A DNA stretch of 64,000 nt, taken from assembly GCF_040954835.1 (NCBI RefSeq), contig NC_090697.1, positions 26,529,001 to 26,593,000 of the forward strand. The letters run 5' to 3'. Shown piece after piece: positions 1 through 11,856 of this stretch (within the stretch, counting starts at the first letter, position 1; the number at the start of each line of letters is the position of its first letter). The position numbers were made by a program, and so were the translations under genes. This DNA comes from Lepisosteus oculatus (Eukaryota; Chordata; Actinopteri; Semionotiformes; Lepisosteidae). The notes under the pieces are model-generated. The model did not search any database, was not told where the DNA came from, and saw only the letters and a program-made list of their open reading frames with translations.

Positions 1-71
1 CCTATTTGGTAGGTTCTGTAGTAGTTGATTGATGTATGGCTCTCATCCAGCTGTTTCTTGAAAGAAGTACA

Positions 72-440
72 TCAGTATATCAGCTTCAACAACATGATTG
101 GGTAGTTTGTTTCACACTCCCACACCCCTTTGTGAAAATAATTTTCTTCAGTTCTCAGATTTAAATGCTCTTTCATAGTTTCTGCATGTCCTCTGTTTAG
201 TGTTTCACTGTTGATTCTGAAGACGCACATTTTGTTAATGCATCTGAGTGAATACAATCCTTGTTTCAGGTCCCCTTGTAGTCTTCTCTCTTCGAGACTA
301 AAGAGATATATTTCCTTCAACTTATCTGTGTAAGACATGTCCTTAACCGCTGGAGTTTATGTGGTTGCTCTTCTCTGGACAGGTTTCAAAACAGCAGTAT
401 CTTATACAGTATATAATGTGGTTTTTTTTGTAATATGGAG
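72..440 (-). mobile_element. CR1/L2-like LINE 3' relic
   Basis: An open minus-strand stretch at 72-338 includes SYTDKLKEIYLFSLEERRLQ, which matches the end of CR1/L2-clade reverse transcriptase ORFs (YEERLK..NLFSLEKRRLRGDL). The plus strand shows the reverse of the usual tail, with a tttcttgaaagaag block. The element is decayed and continues past the window edge. Confidence 0.6.
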
Positions 441-593
441 ACCACAGTTGTACACAATATTGCTCCTTAGATCTTATTAGAGCCTTGTACAAAATTAATA
501 TTTAGGCACACTGGCCAGAAACTCTTCTTACCAGGGTAATTTGTTTGAAATATCTTTGGCATCTGGGATTTAGTATGTAGGTACTTGGACTTT

Positions 594-927
594 GGGTGGC
601 ATGGTTGTGAGGTGCAGGGGCCCTAGGTTTAATTCTTGGGTTGGTGTTGTCTTCATGGAGTTTGTATGTTCTCCCTGCGTTCAAGTGGGTTTTCACCGGG
701 TACTCTTGTTTTCTCCTACTGCCCACAGACCTGCTTGTAGGTAAATTGGCTTTTGGGAAAATAGGCCCTGTTGTGTTTATTTATGTGTCTGTGTGTGCCT
801 TACAATGGACTGGCATCCAGTCCAAGGTGTATCCTATATTGTGTCCATTGCTTGCTTTGATAGGCTCTGGCTTCCGTGAGACCCTGTATTGGATAAAGTG
901 GAAAATAGATGGATGGATACATGGATA
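594..927 (+). mobile_element. tRNA-derived SINE, ATGG-tail family
   Basis: It has a tRNA-like head (gtggcatggttgtgaggtgc, then ggtttaattcttgg) and a body with gtatgttctccctgcgtt. The core tggactggcatccagtcca follows, then a tail of ggataaagtgga and tggatggat. This is the most frequent repeat in the window, with copies near 4.6, 6.8, 19.4, 32.6, 34.9, 41.2, 48.1, 61.6 and 63.2 kb. The body resembles Mermaid/DANA-type fish SINEs. Confidence 0.75.
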
Positions 928-1670
928 ATGCATTGTCAGGTTTCCCCACAGTTCCAATCATGCTCTATAACTTCTTTCAAATTGTAAGCACAATGTATTT
1001 ACTCCACTTTAAATGCTTTTCCTTTCCTCTAACAGCTCATCATCAACAAGATTAGTTAAATTGTCTCAACTCAATCTCAAGTGATTTTAAGGAATTAGGA
1101 ATTACCGAATAATGGAGAAGAACAAATGTGTTAATATCCGTCTGTTATTTATTTTTACGTTTTTCCACAAAATACTACTGAAAAAGTTGCATATCATAAA
1201 CTGTTATTGTTTCAAGTTCTTTTTCTGTAGTCTTTTTCCAATAAAAATATTTGGAACAGGAAAGAATTCAAGGGAATGTGATTAATTAATTAGATTCACG
1301 AGCCATAAAAACGTCTTTGTATCCTTTGATTATTTCTGACTTGCTCTTTTTGCCAGACTACTGGTACAAAAAATTTGCAACAGTTCTACCTTACAGTTCT
1401 GGATTATTTCATATAAAATATTCTTTTATTGTGGTTTCATGTTAGAACAGAAAATTCAATGAAATGGTGTTTTTGTAGCTTGATCTTTGTTGTGTGCTGA
1501 CTTTAGCAAGAGGTTCTACTAGTAAAGAATCAAAATACATTTTTGAATTATTGTGTCAAACTAAAACATAAGATGTGTTGTTAGTAACATTGAGCAGGTG
1601 ATATTTTTATTGTGCATCCCCTAAAAGGGGTTTTAAACATGTCAGAAGTTTCTTAAAAGCAGAAGAACAT

Positions 1671-1870
1671 AAGAAGTTACAAAGTCCAGAAGGCCTTTTG
1701 GCCCACCAAGCCTGTCTGGTTGTTTGTACCTAATTGATCCAAGGACCTTATATTGCAATGTCTTGAAGGAAACCAGGATATCATCTCCAACAGCATGCCT
1801 GGACAGCTTGTTCTATACTCCCACTACCCTTTGAGTAAAGAAGGGCCCCCTGTTCTCAGTTTTAAATGCA
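1671..1870 (-). mobile_element. CR1/L2-like LINE 3' tail
   Basis: The plus strand begins agaacataagaagttacaaa and continues with ttggcccaccaagcctgtct and a block encoding the reverse of a reverse-transcriptase C-terminus. The agaacataagaa start is the reverse complement of the ttcttatgttct tail seen in other copies here. 5'-truncated. Confidence 0.6.
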
Positions 1871-3084
1871 AATAAGGTTAATGGTTTATTCTAACATATA
1901 CAGTTTTGGAACCAGAGTGTTTTTTTTTAAACCAAGAGGTCAAGTGCACATAAAAACTACACACCACTAGCTCATTTACCTAAACCTGTTATGTGGAGGG
2001 CAGCTGGTGTATCTGGTTATTTGAGGTTCATTCAGAAAAAAAAAAGTTTTGTGCTTAAGATGTGTATTTCCACTAAAATACACATTATTAAACAGTTATT
2101 AATTAAGCTCTTGCTCTTTAACAGCACAGAGGTTAATATATAAGTTGTATTTTTCCTCTTTTCAGCTCTAAGCTCTAAGTAATGTCTGGGAAGCACATGT
2201 TACACCTCCATCTATCAGATTGCACTACCATGTAATGAATGTGAAAAGGTGCCTGACACACTGTTGCTTTCATTAACTTTAACATTCTTGGTCACAGGAG
2301 ATGTTTTGCAGGTCAAATATGTATATATATAAATAGTTGCATCTGGGACCACTTTGCATAATTATCAGAAAATCCCAAATCCAGTCTTTTTCTAATGACT
2401 AACATCCTTTATTAACCTCTCTTGTCCATTTATATTTGAAATCTGTTCTTGGTTAATTAAAGGAAGAACAGCATAGTTTAAAAACAGCTTGTGAAAATGA
2501 AATTAGCAAATCTACAGAATATTTAAATGTATTGTATTTTATTGAATGTATCTATGGAGTATGAGGCCCATAGTGCTAGGCCTCCCTCCCCATTTAATGT
2601 AAACCATTCAGATCAGGCATCCATTTCTGTGGGTGTCACATTTGTGCTTGCAGTCTGAGCCTCAATATTTTCAGTCATTTACAGTCAATTAGAAAGCCTG
2701 CATTGCTGGGACTCAGCCCTCCACAGTTCCTGTCTCCCCCATGTCCCAGTCCCCAGCTCTACCTCGGCTTCAGTACCCCTGACCTTTACCTTTTTACCCC
2801 TGAACAAACTCACTCTTTCTTCTTGCTCCTTCTGTAAGAGGAAAAGCCTCTGTTCTGTCTCTTCATTCTTGTGTCTGTCCTGTGGGTGCTCTGTGTCTCT
2901 ATCTCTGTCTCTCCAGCTGTCTTTAGTAACTCTCACTCTCCTCAGTAAGATAACAGGGAGGTAAACCTGTATGACCCTGACACACCTGTTCATGTCTGTT
3001 ATTCCAATGCCTGTAAATGGAACATAGAGTTCAAAGGGTTCAGAAAATGTCACTGTCTTTAAAACTGTGATGATGATGATTGTG
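1871..3084. other. Non-coding stretch, nothing recognised
   Basis: AT-rich unique-looking DNA with a few short homopolymers. No splice-bounded open frame, RNA gene or repeat family was recognised. Confidence 0.5.

Positions 3085-3135
<51 letters not shown>
3085..3135. repeat. (ATT)n microsatellite
   Basis: About 17 uninterrupted ATT units, preceded by a short (GAT)n run at 3069-3080. Confidence 0.95.
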
Positions 3136-3244
3136 GAAACTGACATGATAAAGGCCTGTTTTTGTTGATAACTTTTTGTGAGGACATCAGTAAAACGCAG
3201 TGAAAAGTCAATCTATCAGAGACGATGCACTCAGTCAAACAAGT

Positions 3245-3415
3245 GACGTCACCCCTTCTGAAAGCTGGACAGTGTAAAACTCAGCTGCAGCTTCTCTTGT
3301 GGTCTTGTGGTGCAGTGGAATTCTCCGTTGGCTTGCGCATGGCACTGTGTGACTCTGGACCTGCTTGCTACCAGGATTAAATCCTGGCAGGGGCAGAGTG
3401 GAGCTGCAATGCCAA
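3245..3415 (+). repeat. tRNA-like interspersed repeat, copy 1
   Basis: It contains a Pol III A-box-like gtggtgcagtggaattctcc and a B-box-like ggattaaatcctgg. A diverged second copy with the same block order (ctgaaa.ct.gacagtgtaaa, gtggtg..., ggattgaatccc) lies at 35430-35640. It is probably a SINE family separate from the ATGG-tail one. Confidence 0.4.
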
Positions 3416-3699
3416 GAAAAAGTTTCTGAACCCTAAAGTTAAATATGGAAAGTTCATCGTTTTACCATGAATTTTCCTCAATCTTGAACTCTTGAATCAA
3501 AACCAGTTTTTATGGAAATATCCAATTGAAAATTCCATTCACGAACAATCCCCTGTCTCTTGAAACATAATGATGTCTGAATTACTGTTAATAAACAATG
3601 AATAGTTAAGGTACTTAGTTAAGGGAATAATTCGAATCAGGAGTTTAAATAATTAAGTAGATCTTTGGGACTGATCTTGGAAGCTCCACCCTATTTAAC

Positions 3700-4065
3700 A
3701 ATCAGAAATATTGTGAGGTTGGTCTTCACCAAACAGTGTTTGCAAACAAGTCATGCCACAATCTGAGGAAACCTCAGAAAGGACAGGATCAATCCAGGGG
3801 ACTTTCGCACTCAACAGTGAAACAAGGAAATGGGGTCACTCCTGGGAACTGAAGGGGAATTAATTTTGGACAGAGAATAGGAAAAATTTTTTTTTTTACT
3901 CGAAGAGTAGTGGGTGTCTGGAACAGGCTTCCCAGCCAGGTGGATTTTGGGGACCTTTAAGAAAAGACTTCATGAAACTTTAGCTTCACTCCGCAACTTA
4001 ACTAGCAAATGAGCCAGATGGGCCCGAAAGATGTCCCCCTATTGACAATTATATGTTCTTCACCA
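3700..4065 (+). mobile_element. LINE 3' tail (CR1/L2-like)
   Basis: It shows the usual order: an actcgaagagtagtgggtgt block (frame resembling reverse-transcriptase C-terminal TRRVVGVWNRLPSQV), then a short spacer, then gatgggcccgaaagatgtcc and a terminal tatgttcttc. Confidence 0.55.
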
Positions 4066-4331
4066 GACCAGTTCAACACCTTTCCCAGTTCTTTCACTTC
4101 TGGAAATTGAGAGACACATACAATCAATTAAAGAGGTCCCCCCACCCCTCGCATCAGAGCAACAGAATACATTGCTAATAAAAGTAAGTGTATAATGTAC
4201 TGCTGCTGGAACAACCTGTTTCTTTCTCAGATCAGTATTTCACAACTGTGGTGCCTTCAGTCTATAATGACTGTGCCACAGAAAAGTGGTACATGAGAAA
4301 AATCAAAAAGAATGAAATAAATATTGATTGT

Positions 4332-4510
4332 GTGGCACGGTGGTGCGGTGGTCTCGCATTGCTCGTGCCCTGGGTTCAGCTCTGGATTTTGTATATTTGG
4401 TTTGTGTATTCTGTGTGAGTAAAAACCCACATAAGAATGCAGACTAGATGCAATCCACCACCCCCAACCAGAATAAAAACCAGCTTCCCAAAACTGTGAC
4501 AGAACAATAT
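4332..4510. mobile_element. Chimeric SINE: tRNA-like head joined to an inverted repeat fragment
   Basis: The plus strand at 4332-4400 is a tRNA-derived head (ggcacggtggtgcggtgg, then ccctgggttcagctc). Immediately after, 4424-4505 is the reverse complement of a segment found on the plus strand at 35318-35400, sharing ggattgcatctagtctgc. So two repeat pieces meet in opposite orientation. Confidence 0.5.
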
Positions 4511-4584
4511 AAACTATAATGTCTTCCAATACAATATTCCAATTTTGTGAGACTAGGATATACCGTATATTAAATATATACACA

Positions 4585-4865
4585 TGGTACTGTGGTGCAG
4601 GGGTTAGCATTGCTGTGGTTTAATTCAAGACCTGCGGTGCTACCTTTCTGAGTTTGTGTGTTATCCTCTTGTTCCTCTGTGTGCTCCAGTTTCCTCCCAC
4701 ACTTTCTGAAGACATGCAAGTAGGTTAAAGGCTTCCGAGAAATATGGTCCTTTTTGTGTGTGCCCTGCGATGGTGTCCTGTCCAGAGTGTATCTTGTGTG
4801 TCCTGCCTTGCACCCGTTGCTTGCTGGGAGAGGCTCTGGTTCCCTTGCAACCAGCCCTCCTGCTG
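4585..4865 (+). mobile_element. tRNA-derived SINE, ATGG-tail family
   Basis: Head tactgtggtgcaggggttag, body gtgctccagtttcctcccac, and core with cctgtccagagtgtatcttg and gcttgctgggagaggctctg. The ATGG tail is missing. Confidence 0.7.
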
Positions 4866-6701
4866 TAAGCCAAATGCCCTGTTCCATGTTCGGTATATAA
4901 GACAGAGGTCACGCTCATGTGGGAATCACGAACATTTCGTTCATGTTCTTCAAGTTTGACGGACATAAAAACAAAAACAGAGAGAGAGCTACGCGTTTCA
5001 CTGTAACTTTGAGGCAAACTCAGTTTAACTGTTAAGTCAGGTGTGTTTATAATATTAATAATATGCTGGGGCCAGTGATGTATGTGTGTGCGTGGGAGGG
5101 AACAGAAGGTTTTATTTTTATGTAAGTTTGTGAAGTTGGATAGAAAAGTTAGAAAGACTGACCTGAATTGTGATTGTTTTTGGATGACAAGAAAAGAATT
5201 TAAATCCCACGAGAAAATAACTTGTTAAGTCCAAAGTATGATAGTTTATAATTCAGCAGTTCTACTTACATATTTTCTCATGGTCTGTCCTGTACTGCTT
5301 TCAAAGGAAGAAAGAATTGTAAAAAGCATTATTTTCTTCATGATCTAAAACAATATTTAAACCTCAGCAGTTGTAGCATAAACTCATTTGATCCTTTATG
5401 TCAGTGATACCTTTGAGAACTATTGAACAGGAAAGCAAATTCCCAAAATTCCCAATTTTATCTGTTAAAAAATAGTTGTCCTAAAATAAATTTATTGGCA
5501 TTGTGAAAATAGCAAAGAAAATAGGTTAATTAGGGTCGTGTGCTTGTGTGTAACGGCCAATTTTATGAAAAATGTAATTTTTTATATTAGATTTTACTGT
5601 TTGGCAGATGCCTCAAGCAACTGCTTGAGTCTAATGCTCACTCAGGGCACTGCTATTAATACCACCGTGGCAGCTGTGATCAACATAAAAATTTTATAAC
5701 GTGTTCTTTTAATCGCTGCCATAGCTTTTATGCCTTTGTTTTGATGTTACTTTCCAAAACCATAACAGTTTGTTTAAAAAAAAATCTAGTGGGGCCCTTG
5801 GTGCATACTGTGAAAAATGCCAATTGTTTTGATATGACACAATAGGCCCTGTCTAAGCAGAACAGTTTTAAGTGTTTTCATTCTGAATTATACATTTTTG
5901 CAAAAGGCTTCGAATATTGCTGACTGAAATGAACACCGTGGCCAACAGCAACCTGGGGAAAAGTGCTTTGCCAAAAATGTATATAGTGGAACACAGTTTA
6001 GTCCAAAATGAAAGATCCCATATTAAAATGTCAAGTCTGTTTTAGAGGAGGAAATTGATTGCTAAACAGGATCAAGCTCAAAATCTCTTAGTGCCTTGAA
6101 TAATTTCATACTTTCGTACACTCACACCAGAAAAGAAACCTTGTTCGTTTTGACTGTATATTCTTGCAGCCGCATTATTTAGTGCTATTTGACTAGATTA
6201 AAGTGAGCAATAGCTGTGTATATCCATTAACCTAATTTAAACAAGCACTGTTTCAAACTCTATGAGGAGTTTGGAGCAGGAGGTACACGCTGAATTCTGA
6301 AGGTGGCTTGATAGGGTTGTATTAGGCATGTACAGACCCCACAGGCACTAAATCTTAAAGATGTGCCAGGTGGCTGGGAAGAAGAGAAGCAGTTTGGCTT
6401 AGTTTGGTGTCACACTCCTCTAGCTTGAATCTTGGCTGACTAAGAGGAATAAAGGAAAGCATTATGGATTTTGACAACCTAAGGTCTGAGATTCGGATAA
6501 GGTTTTGCTGAGAGTAAAGCAGATTACATAATTCTTGGCTTCTGTTATGAATAGTTTTATCACTACATTGAGTAAAAGAGACCTCTAAATTCCATTACAG
6601 CACCACATTGATTGCTGTTCTGATTCTGGAGCCCACATGTAGGTTTGTTAAGGAAAGAAACATGCACATACAGTTTATACCAGCCCAAAGATGATATTTA
6701 T
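4866..6701. other. Non-coding stretch, nothing recognised
   Basis: AT-rich DNA. No supported gene, RNA gene or repeat was seen. Confidence 0.5.
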
Positions 6702-6716
6702 GGGGGGGGGGGGGGG
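6702..6716. repeat. Poly-G tract
   Basis: Fifteen consecutive G residues. Confidence 0.95.
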
Positions 6717-6776
6717 TTCTAAAAAGTGGACAATTGCAGTTGAAATGTGTGTTGAAAAGTGTTGCTTCTTTATGTA

Positions 6777-7090
6777 CCATCCATCCATTTTTCTTACCAC
6801 TTTATTCAATACAAGGTCACAAGGAAGCCACAGCCTGTGCCCACAAACAAAGGACACAAGGCCGGATATGCCCTGGATGGGACGCCAGTCAATCACAGGA
6901 GTCACACAGGCACAAACCAGAGCCAATTTTCGCAGAAGCCAATCAACCTACCAGTGTGTTTTGGGAGGAAAACAGACGAGACAAAAACCCACACAAACAG
7001 GGGTCAAACATACAAACTCCACACAGATAGCATCCCAGTTCCCCAGCAATGTGAGCCAGAAATGCTAAACACTGCACCACTGTGCCTCTC
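6777..7090 (-). mobile_element. tRNA-derived SINE, ATGG-tail family
   Basis: On the plus strand it starts with the reversed tail ccatccatccatttttctta. It then shows ggatgggacgccagtcaatc and ends near the reversed tRNA-like head (gccagaaatgctaaacactg). Open frames over it are translations of the repeat, not genes. Confidence 0.75.
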
Positions 7091-8259
7091 CTGTGTACCA
7101 TCTGTCTTTTTAATTATGTTATAATGTTGTTGAAGCAATGGAGTGCCTTGTGTATTACCTTTTAATTGCATACAACCCATTATATTTATTGGCAGAGAAA
7201 ATTCACCCCCAAAAGGTTTGCATCCCCCACTCCCATGAAGAAATAACCTAACTACAAATGTGCCCCGAAAGGGTTATTACATTAGTAACAAAAGATTCTC
7301 ATTTTATGACCTTTAAAAAGATTTTGTTTGACCCAGTGTTCCTTGCAAATGCCTTGAAGGAACAGTTGTAAATTGCTTTTGAAAGCAGAATATTCAGGTT
7401 CACCTTATGCCCACATGGAGTTTTGCAAATTCATACCATCACAGCTTCTCAAGTTGCATTTTATTTCGTCCGTTACAAAATTGCTGCTGATCTGTTTTTG
7501 CCACATCTGAGTAACCTTGGCAATGTGCTCTCATCTTGGCATAAGACATGGTCAAAGAACTGTACATGACAGCCACAAAGACCAGACAAGATTCTCTGTG
7601 CTTTGTGTTATATTTAATATTTAATTCCATGAATATAAATTATTTTTTGAATGAAGCAGGAACCATTAAAAACTTGTACAGTACCCCTTTGGGTTCAGAA
7701 ACTCAAATTCTATCTGATTTACACTTAAACATGTAATAGGACCAGTCTTATAGCCTCAAAATGAAGGTTGTGAAAATATATATATATTTTAAAATAAAAA
7801 TAAGGTTGTAACAAAACAGAGAGAAGAGCTGTCCATGGGAATGTCCATGAGACGTTTCACTGAAATCAAGGATGAAACCAAGAAGGTGTCCTCAAAATCA
7901 GCATCCATTGTTGTTGAAGTCAACATTGGTGTCCTCAAAACTGAGAGCAAATGCTCAAACTTGGTTCTCTCTGGGCCTGTAGTCCATAACATTGATTCTG
8001 GAACCTAAGTCTGAGTCCTGACAAGGAGACTGTAATTGCTTCCATATCCTAAATGTTGGGAGTAAATGCTCAACTTAGGGCTATGGCTCTCAAGGTTATT
8101 TCTCCAAATCCTCTCAATCGAGGCAGATACTTCTGGGACTAGTTTCTTGTGTGCCTTAGACATCTAAGACAAAATGTCCAAAATCAGTCTGATCCCCATG
8201 AGGGCAGTTTCCAGATCTCTGGAGTCACAGCAAAAACCATCAAAACAGCAGTCCAAGTG
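7091..8259. other. Non-coding stretch
   Basis: No gene supported. The 12-mer gtgtcctcaaaa occurs twice (near 7888 and 7930) within a short imperfect duplication. Otherwise nothing recognised. Confidence 0.45.
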
Positions 8260-8760
8260 CCTGTGTGATCTATGACAGTACATAAGAATTGGCTTAAAAG
8301 GGGAAGGCCTGGAGGGAGATTGTGTCAGTACTCGTATGCAAGAACAATAAGGATGCAGGATCTATCTCTTTTCGGCATGGTGAAGTCAATCGTTAAGAAC
8401 TAGAAAGCACCCAGCCATTATCTAGGTCAGGCTGTCCCTACAAACAGAAGCCAGGCAAAGAGGAAACCGGATAGGAATGCCACTGTGAGGCCAAGGGGCT
8501 CACAGTGGCATTGAAAGAGATGGAGCATTCAGTGACTGAGATAGGTGAAAATGTCAGGAAGCCAACAAATTCTTGTCACTTTAAACTCAAAATAAAAACA
8601 TCGCACATAATTTGCCTGGGAACCACTTGAGAGAGCTTGAACATACATGCCAAGGAGAATGAACAAAAAGTGCACCAAGGCTGTGTACAAAATTGGTTGA
8701 GATAGACCAGAAAGACTTGTGGCTGTAACAGCTGCCAAAGGTGCTTCCACCAAATATTAA
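8260..8760 (+). mobile_element. Internally deleted Tc1-like DNA transposon relic
   Basis: Two separated pieces of a Tc1-like transposase region remain. An N-terminal DNA-binding part covers about 8370-8560, with blocks such as aggctgtccctacaaacaga, atgccactgtgaggccaagg and gactgagataggtgaaaatg. A 3'-terminal part at about 8700-8755 has acttgtggctgtaacagctg and ccaaaggtgcttcc. The central DDE catalytic region is missing. The call rests on recalled fish Tc1 sequence. Confidence 0.55.
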
Positions 8761-9344
8761 ATTTAGATCAGGCCTACTTAGGCAATTAACATCTTTTGAC
8801 ATCTCAAAATGTGCTGACATTTACTGAAACATTTCTTACCCCTTCTGAAGGCTTACTGTAAGTTGGAGCTTTCAAGTTTAAATGTGTACGCATCATTTTG
8901 TAATTTCAGAAAATGGGACATCATAGGAAGAACTGTACATGCATTGAATTTCAATAAACTTCATTTTTAGGCTAGAATACTTTTAGTTGACTCCAAGTCA
9001 ATTAAAAGATCTTTAAGATAAACCTTGTAACATGATTAAGACACTTTTTTGTTTGAAGTAGGTTCCTCATCTAGCATTAGATTAGCATCTAATTAGCATT
9101 AGACATACTGTACTCCCCAGCGATTTTCTCCTTGTATCTGAAGACATGTTCTTGAATGTTTGAACATGCAACACTGGAACTCAAAATCCGTGTCATATCA
9201 ATCCCATTCAATTGCGCTAATTAATTCTGTGTTCACAGCAGTAAGTGTGTTTTTACTTTAAGCATTTTTTTAAAGCTGTGCAGAAACGTTTGGCTGTTGG
9301 TGGATATTTATTTATCATTGATGATGACTAAAGTGTCCCCTTTC

Positions 9345-9775
9345 ACTTTCTCTTCCATATAGCACTTTCCACTCAAAGCACTTTACAGGTAATGGGGACT
9401 CCCCTTCACAACCATCACCACCAATGTGCAGCCCCCACCTGGATAATGTGACGGCAGCTATAGTGCACCAGTATGCTCACCACACACCAGCTATCGGTGG
9501 GGAGGAGAGAGAAGTGATGAAGCCAGTTCAAAGATGGGGATTATTAAGAAACCATGACTGGCAAAGGCCAGGGAGAAATTTGCCAAGGATACCAGGGTTT
9601 TAACACCCCTACTCTTTTTGAGAAATGCCCTGGGATTTAAATAACCATGGAAAGTCAGGATCTTGGTTTAACATCTCATCAAGGACTCCACCTTTTTATA
9701 GCCCAGTCCCTATCACTTTAGGAGGTACAGCATCCATGGATTGCCAGTTGTGAGTCGCAGGGTGATATGCCAGCA
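9345..9775 (-). mobile_element. 5S-rRNA-derived SINE, head internally deleted
   Basis: Reverse-complemented, it matches the 5S-SINE at 16466-17012: gccctgggattt, ctctttttgagaa, the cttctctcctccccac block, and gtaaagtgctttgagtgg at the 3' end. The 5S-like start (ggcatatcaccctgcgactc) is present at 9730-9770. Most of the rest of the 5S head, including the internal promoter region, is deleted. Confidence 0.7.
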
Positions 9776-10044
9776 GCTTTCTGACAATACCCACTCTTTT
9801 CTCTTTAAATATTTTTTTAACAATGAGATATTAAGAGCAGATGTGACCTTTTTTTCAACTATGGAAGGCCAGAGGGGTTAGGAAAGGTCACAGACTGAAT
9901 ACTTTTCAATCACATTAATATTTCCTTTTTACTCCTAACCCAGCAGGCCAGTCATTAAGATTGCTTTGCCAGTGTTCACAACCTTGATTGCCAATCTAAT
10001 GTTTTCCTTTCGACCTTTTCAGCTGCTGTTCACACTCCTCTACT

Positions 10045-10215
10045 CTTCCACAGATTGCTCGGGTGGTCACAGTGTGAGGCCCTGTAAATGAAAATTTGTG
10101 GATTCAAACCCTGTATGAGACAATGTTGTTGTGCCTTGATCAAGGAACTTCACCCAGTACATTGTTCCAGTAAAATAACCCACCTGTATAAATGGATACG
10201 AATACTATTTGTTTT
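10045..10215 (+). mobile_element. tRNA-derived SINE relic
   Basis: B-box-like ggattcaaaccctg is followed by a body of ttgatcaaggaacttcaccc, tgttccagtaaa and cctgtataaatggatacgaa. This order is common in fish tRNA-SINEs. Confidence 0.55.
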
Positions 10216-10804
10216 GGAAGAAAGTATCAGCCAGAAAAGTCAGTAAGTTTTAAAAGGCAGTAGCATTGCTTATATAAGTCAAAAAAACACTAAATCCAAT
10301 GCCTTTAAGACAAACATGCGTAATTCATAAGGCAAATTTCAAATGAGATCATGCATTTTTTTAATTAAAAAACTGCTTCTGGGGTAATAGCTTTAAGTGT
10401 ATTGTCCACTGGAATAATCAAATCCACCTTCTGGTGTTTTGTTTAGAAAATGCTGTGGTAAGGTAAATTATTTTATGTTTATTGGCATTAGGTAATGCAT
10501 TTTTATGTGTGCATTGCGTACCTTAAATAGCATTAGTTTACACAGGCAACTAATACAGGTCTTGCTGTCCTACTGCTGTTTTTATTTGAAGATTCATCAT
10601 CACACCTGCTGCTTTTGTTACAGTACATGTTTGTTTTTTCCAGATCCCACTTAAGACTGTAGAAACCAAATTAGAAGGATTAACAATTTTGAAATTGCAT
10701 AGAAAAATACATAGCAAAAAGATATAGACGAAACTGAATGCTCGGCAAAATACGTGGCAGATGACATTTACTGTGGACAAGTGTAGAAAGTTATGCAAAG
10801 GTCA

Positions 10805-11480
10805 AATCAATCGGTAAGATGGCAAACAGCAATTTCTAAACAAAAAATGTAGGTGTTTAAGTTGACATCTTCTTGACAATGGGGGAAAACAATTAAAAAG
10901 GTCAACAAAATGCTTGGGTAAAAAAATGTAAATGTAAATCAAAGGATGTTCCTGTTAAAATTGTTAAATGCACTGGTAAAGCCTCCTGTAGAATATTACA
11001 TACAATTGTGGTCACTGTGTTTTAGAAAAAGCTGCTCTACAATCAGCTTAGAGAAGAGCAATCAGGTGCACTCCAGGAATTAACATATTGTCCTGACAGG
11101 CTGAAGAAACTGAACCTTTTTAGTCACCAACAGAGAAGACTGTGAGGGGACCTCATACAAGTATCCAAAATGCTGAAAAGTCACTGAAAAAATGAAACAA
11201 GCAGATTCATTCAGAATGAACAGCAAAACTCAAATCAGTGGACAAATTGGAAACTACGTGGAAGCGCATTTAAAAACAAGAAAACAAAACAGTCTTTTTA
11301 CTCAAAGAGTGTAAAAAAAGTACTGTATGTTATACACCCAGCTATCCAGCCATGTCATTGAAGCCTATATCCTGGCTTCTTCAAAAAACTGGATAACTTC
11401 TTTTAAGAAGCTGGATAAGATCCTAGGAACAACTAACAACTAACTACTGGACCAAATGAACAAGATAGGAGGAATGGAGT
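10805..11480 (+). mobile_element. CR1/L2-like LINE 3' portion
   Basis: Decayed reverse-transcriptase C-terminal region: actgaacctttttagtcacc, gagaagactgtgaggggacc and ctttttactcaaagagtgta. Then come aaaaaactggataactt and gacc.aatgaacaagatagg, the usual 3' UTR order. Same family as 25195-25895. Confidence 0.65.
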
Positions 11481-11856
11481 CCTCTACCCTCCCTATAGCA
11501 ACTTGTTTGCCTGTACAGATAGTGTGTAAAGCACTGTACTTCAGCCAAGCTTAAAACGTGTGATCCTTACTTATGCAGACCTTTACCCCTCAGCTAACTA
11601 CTGAAGTGAGTGTAAATGATGTTATCATGCCTTAGTGTTTCTCAGTTTTCCATGAGATAATCTAAATATCTGTCAAAACACTGAAATAAGCCCTGAACAT
11701 TTACATGGAAATGAAACTACACAGTCCAGCCACAAACAATTGTGTTCAAAATTTGGGCCAAATCTAAAAAAAGGCAACGGACAAGGAAATCACATTAAGT
11801 CAGCATGGAGACACCTTGAGTTAAGGTCAAAAATACGCTATGAGGTCTAACCATCG

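Noticed and set aside
3078..3135. Trinucleotide array considered as part of a CRISPR-like or regulatory array
   Set aside because: Simple microsatellite. There are no spacer-repeat arrays in the window.
2685..3146. 153-codon minus-strand open frame
   Set aside because: Its N-terminus is poly-isoleucine translated from the ATT microsatellite, and the rest has no family resemblance.
6675..7124. Several overlapping open frames of 83-125 codons on both strands
   Set aside because: All lie over a SINE copy and reflect its low stop density.
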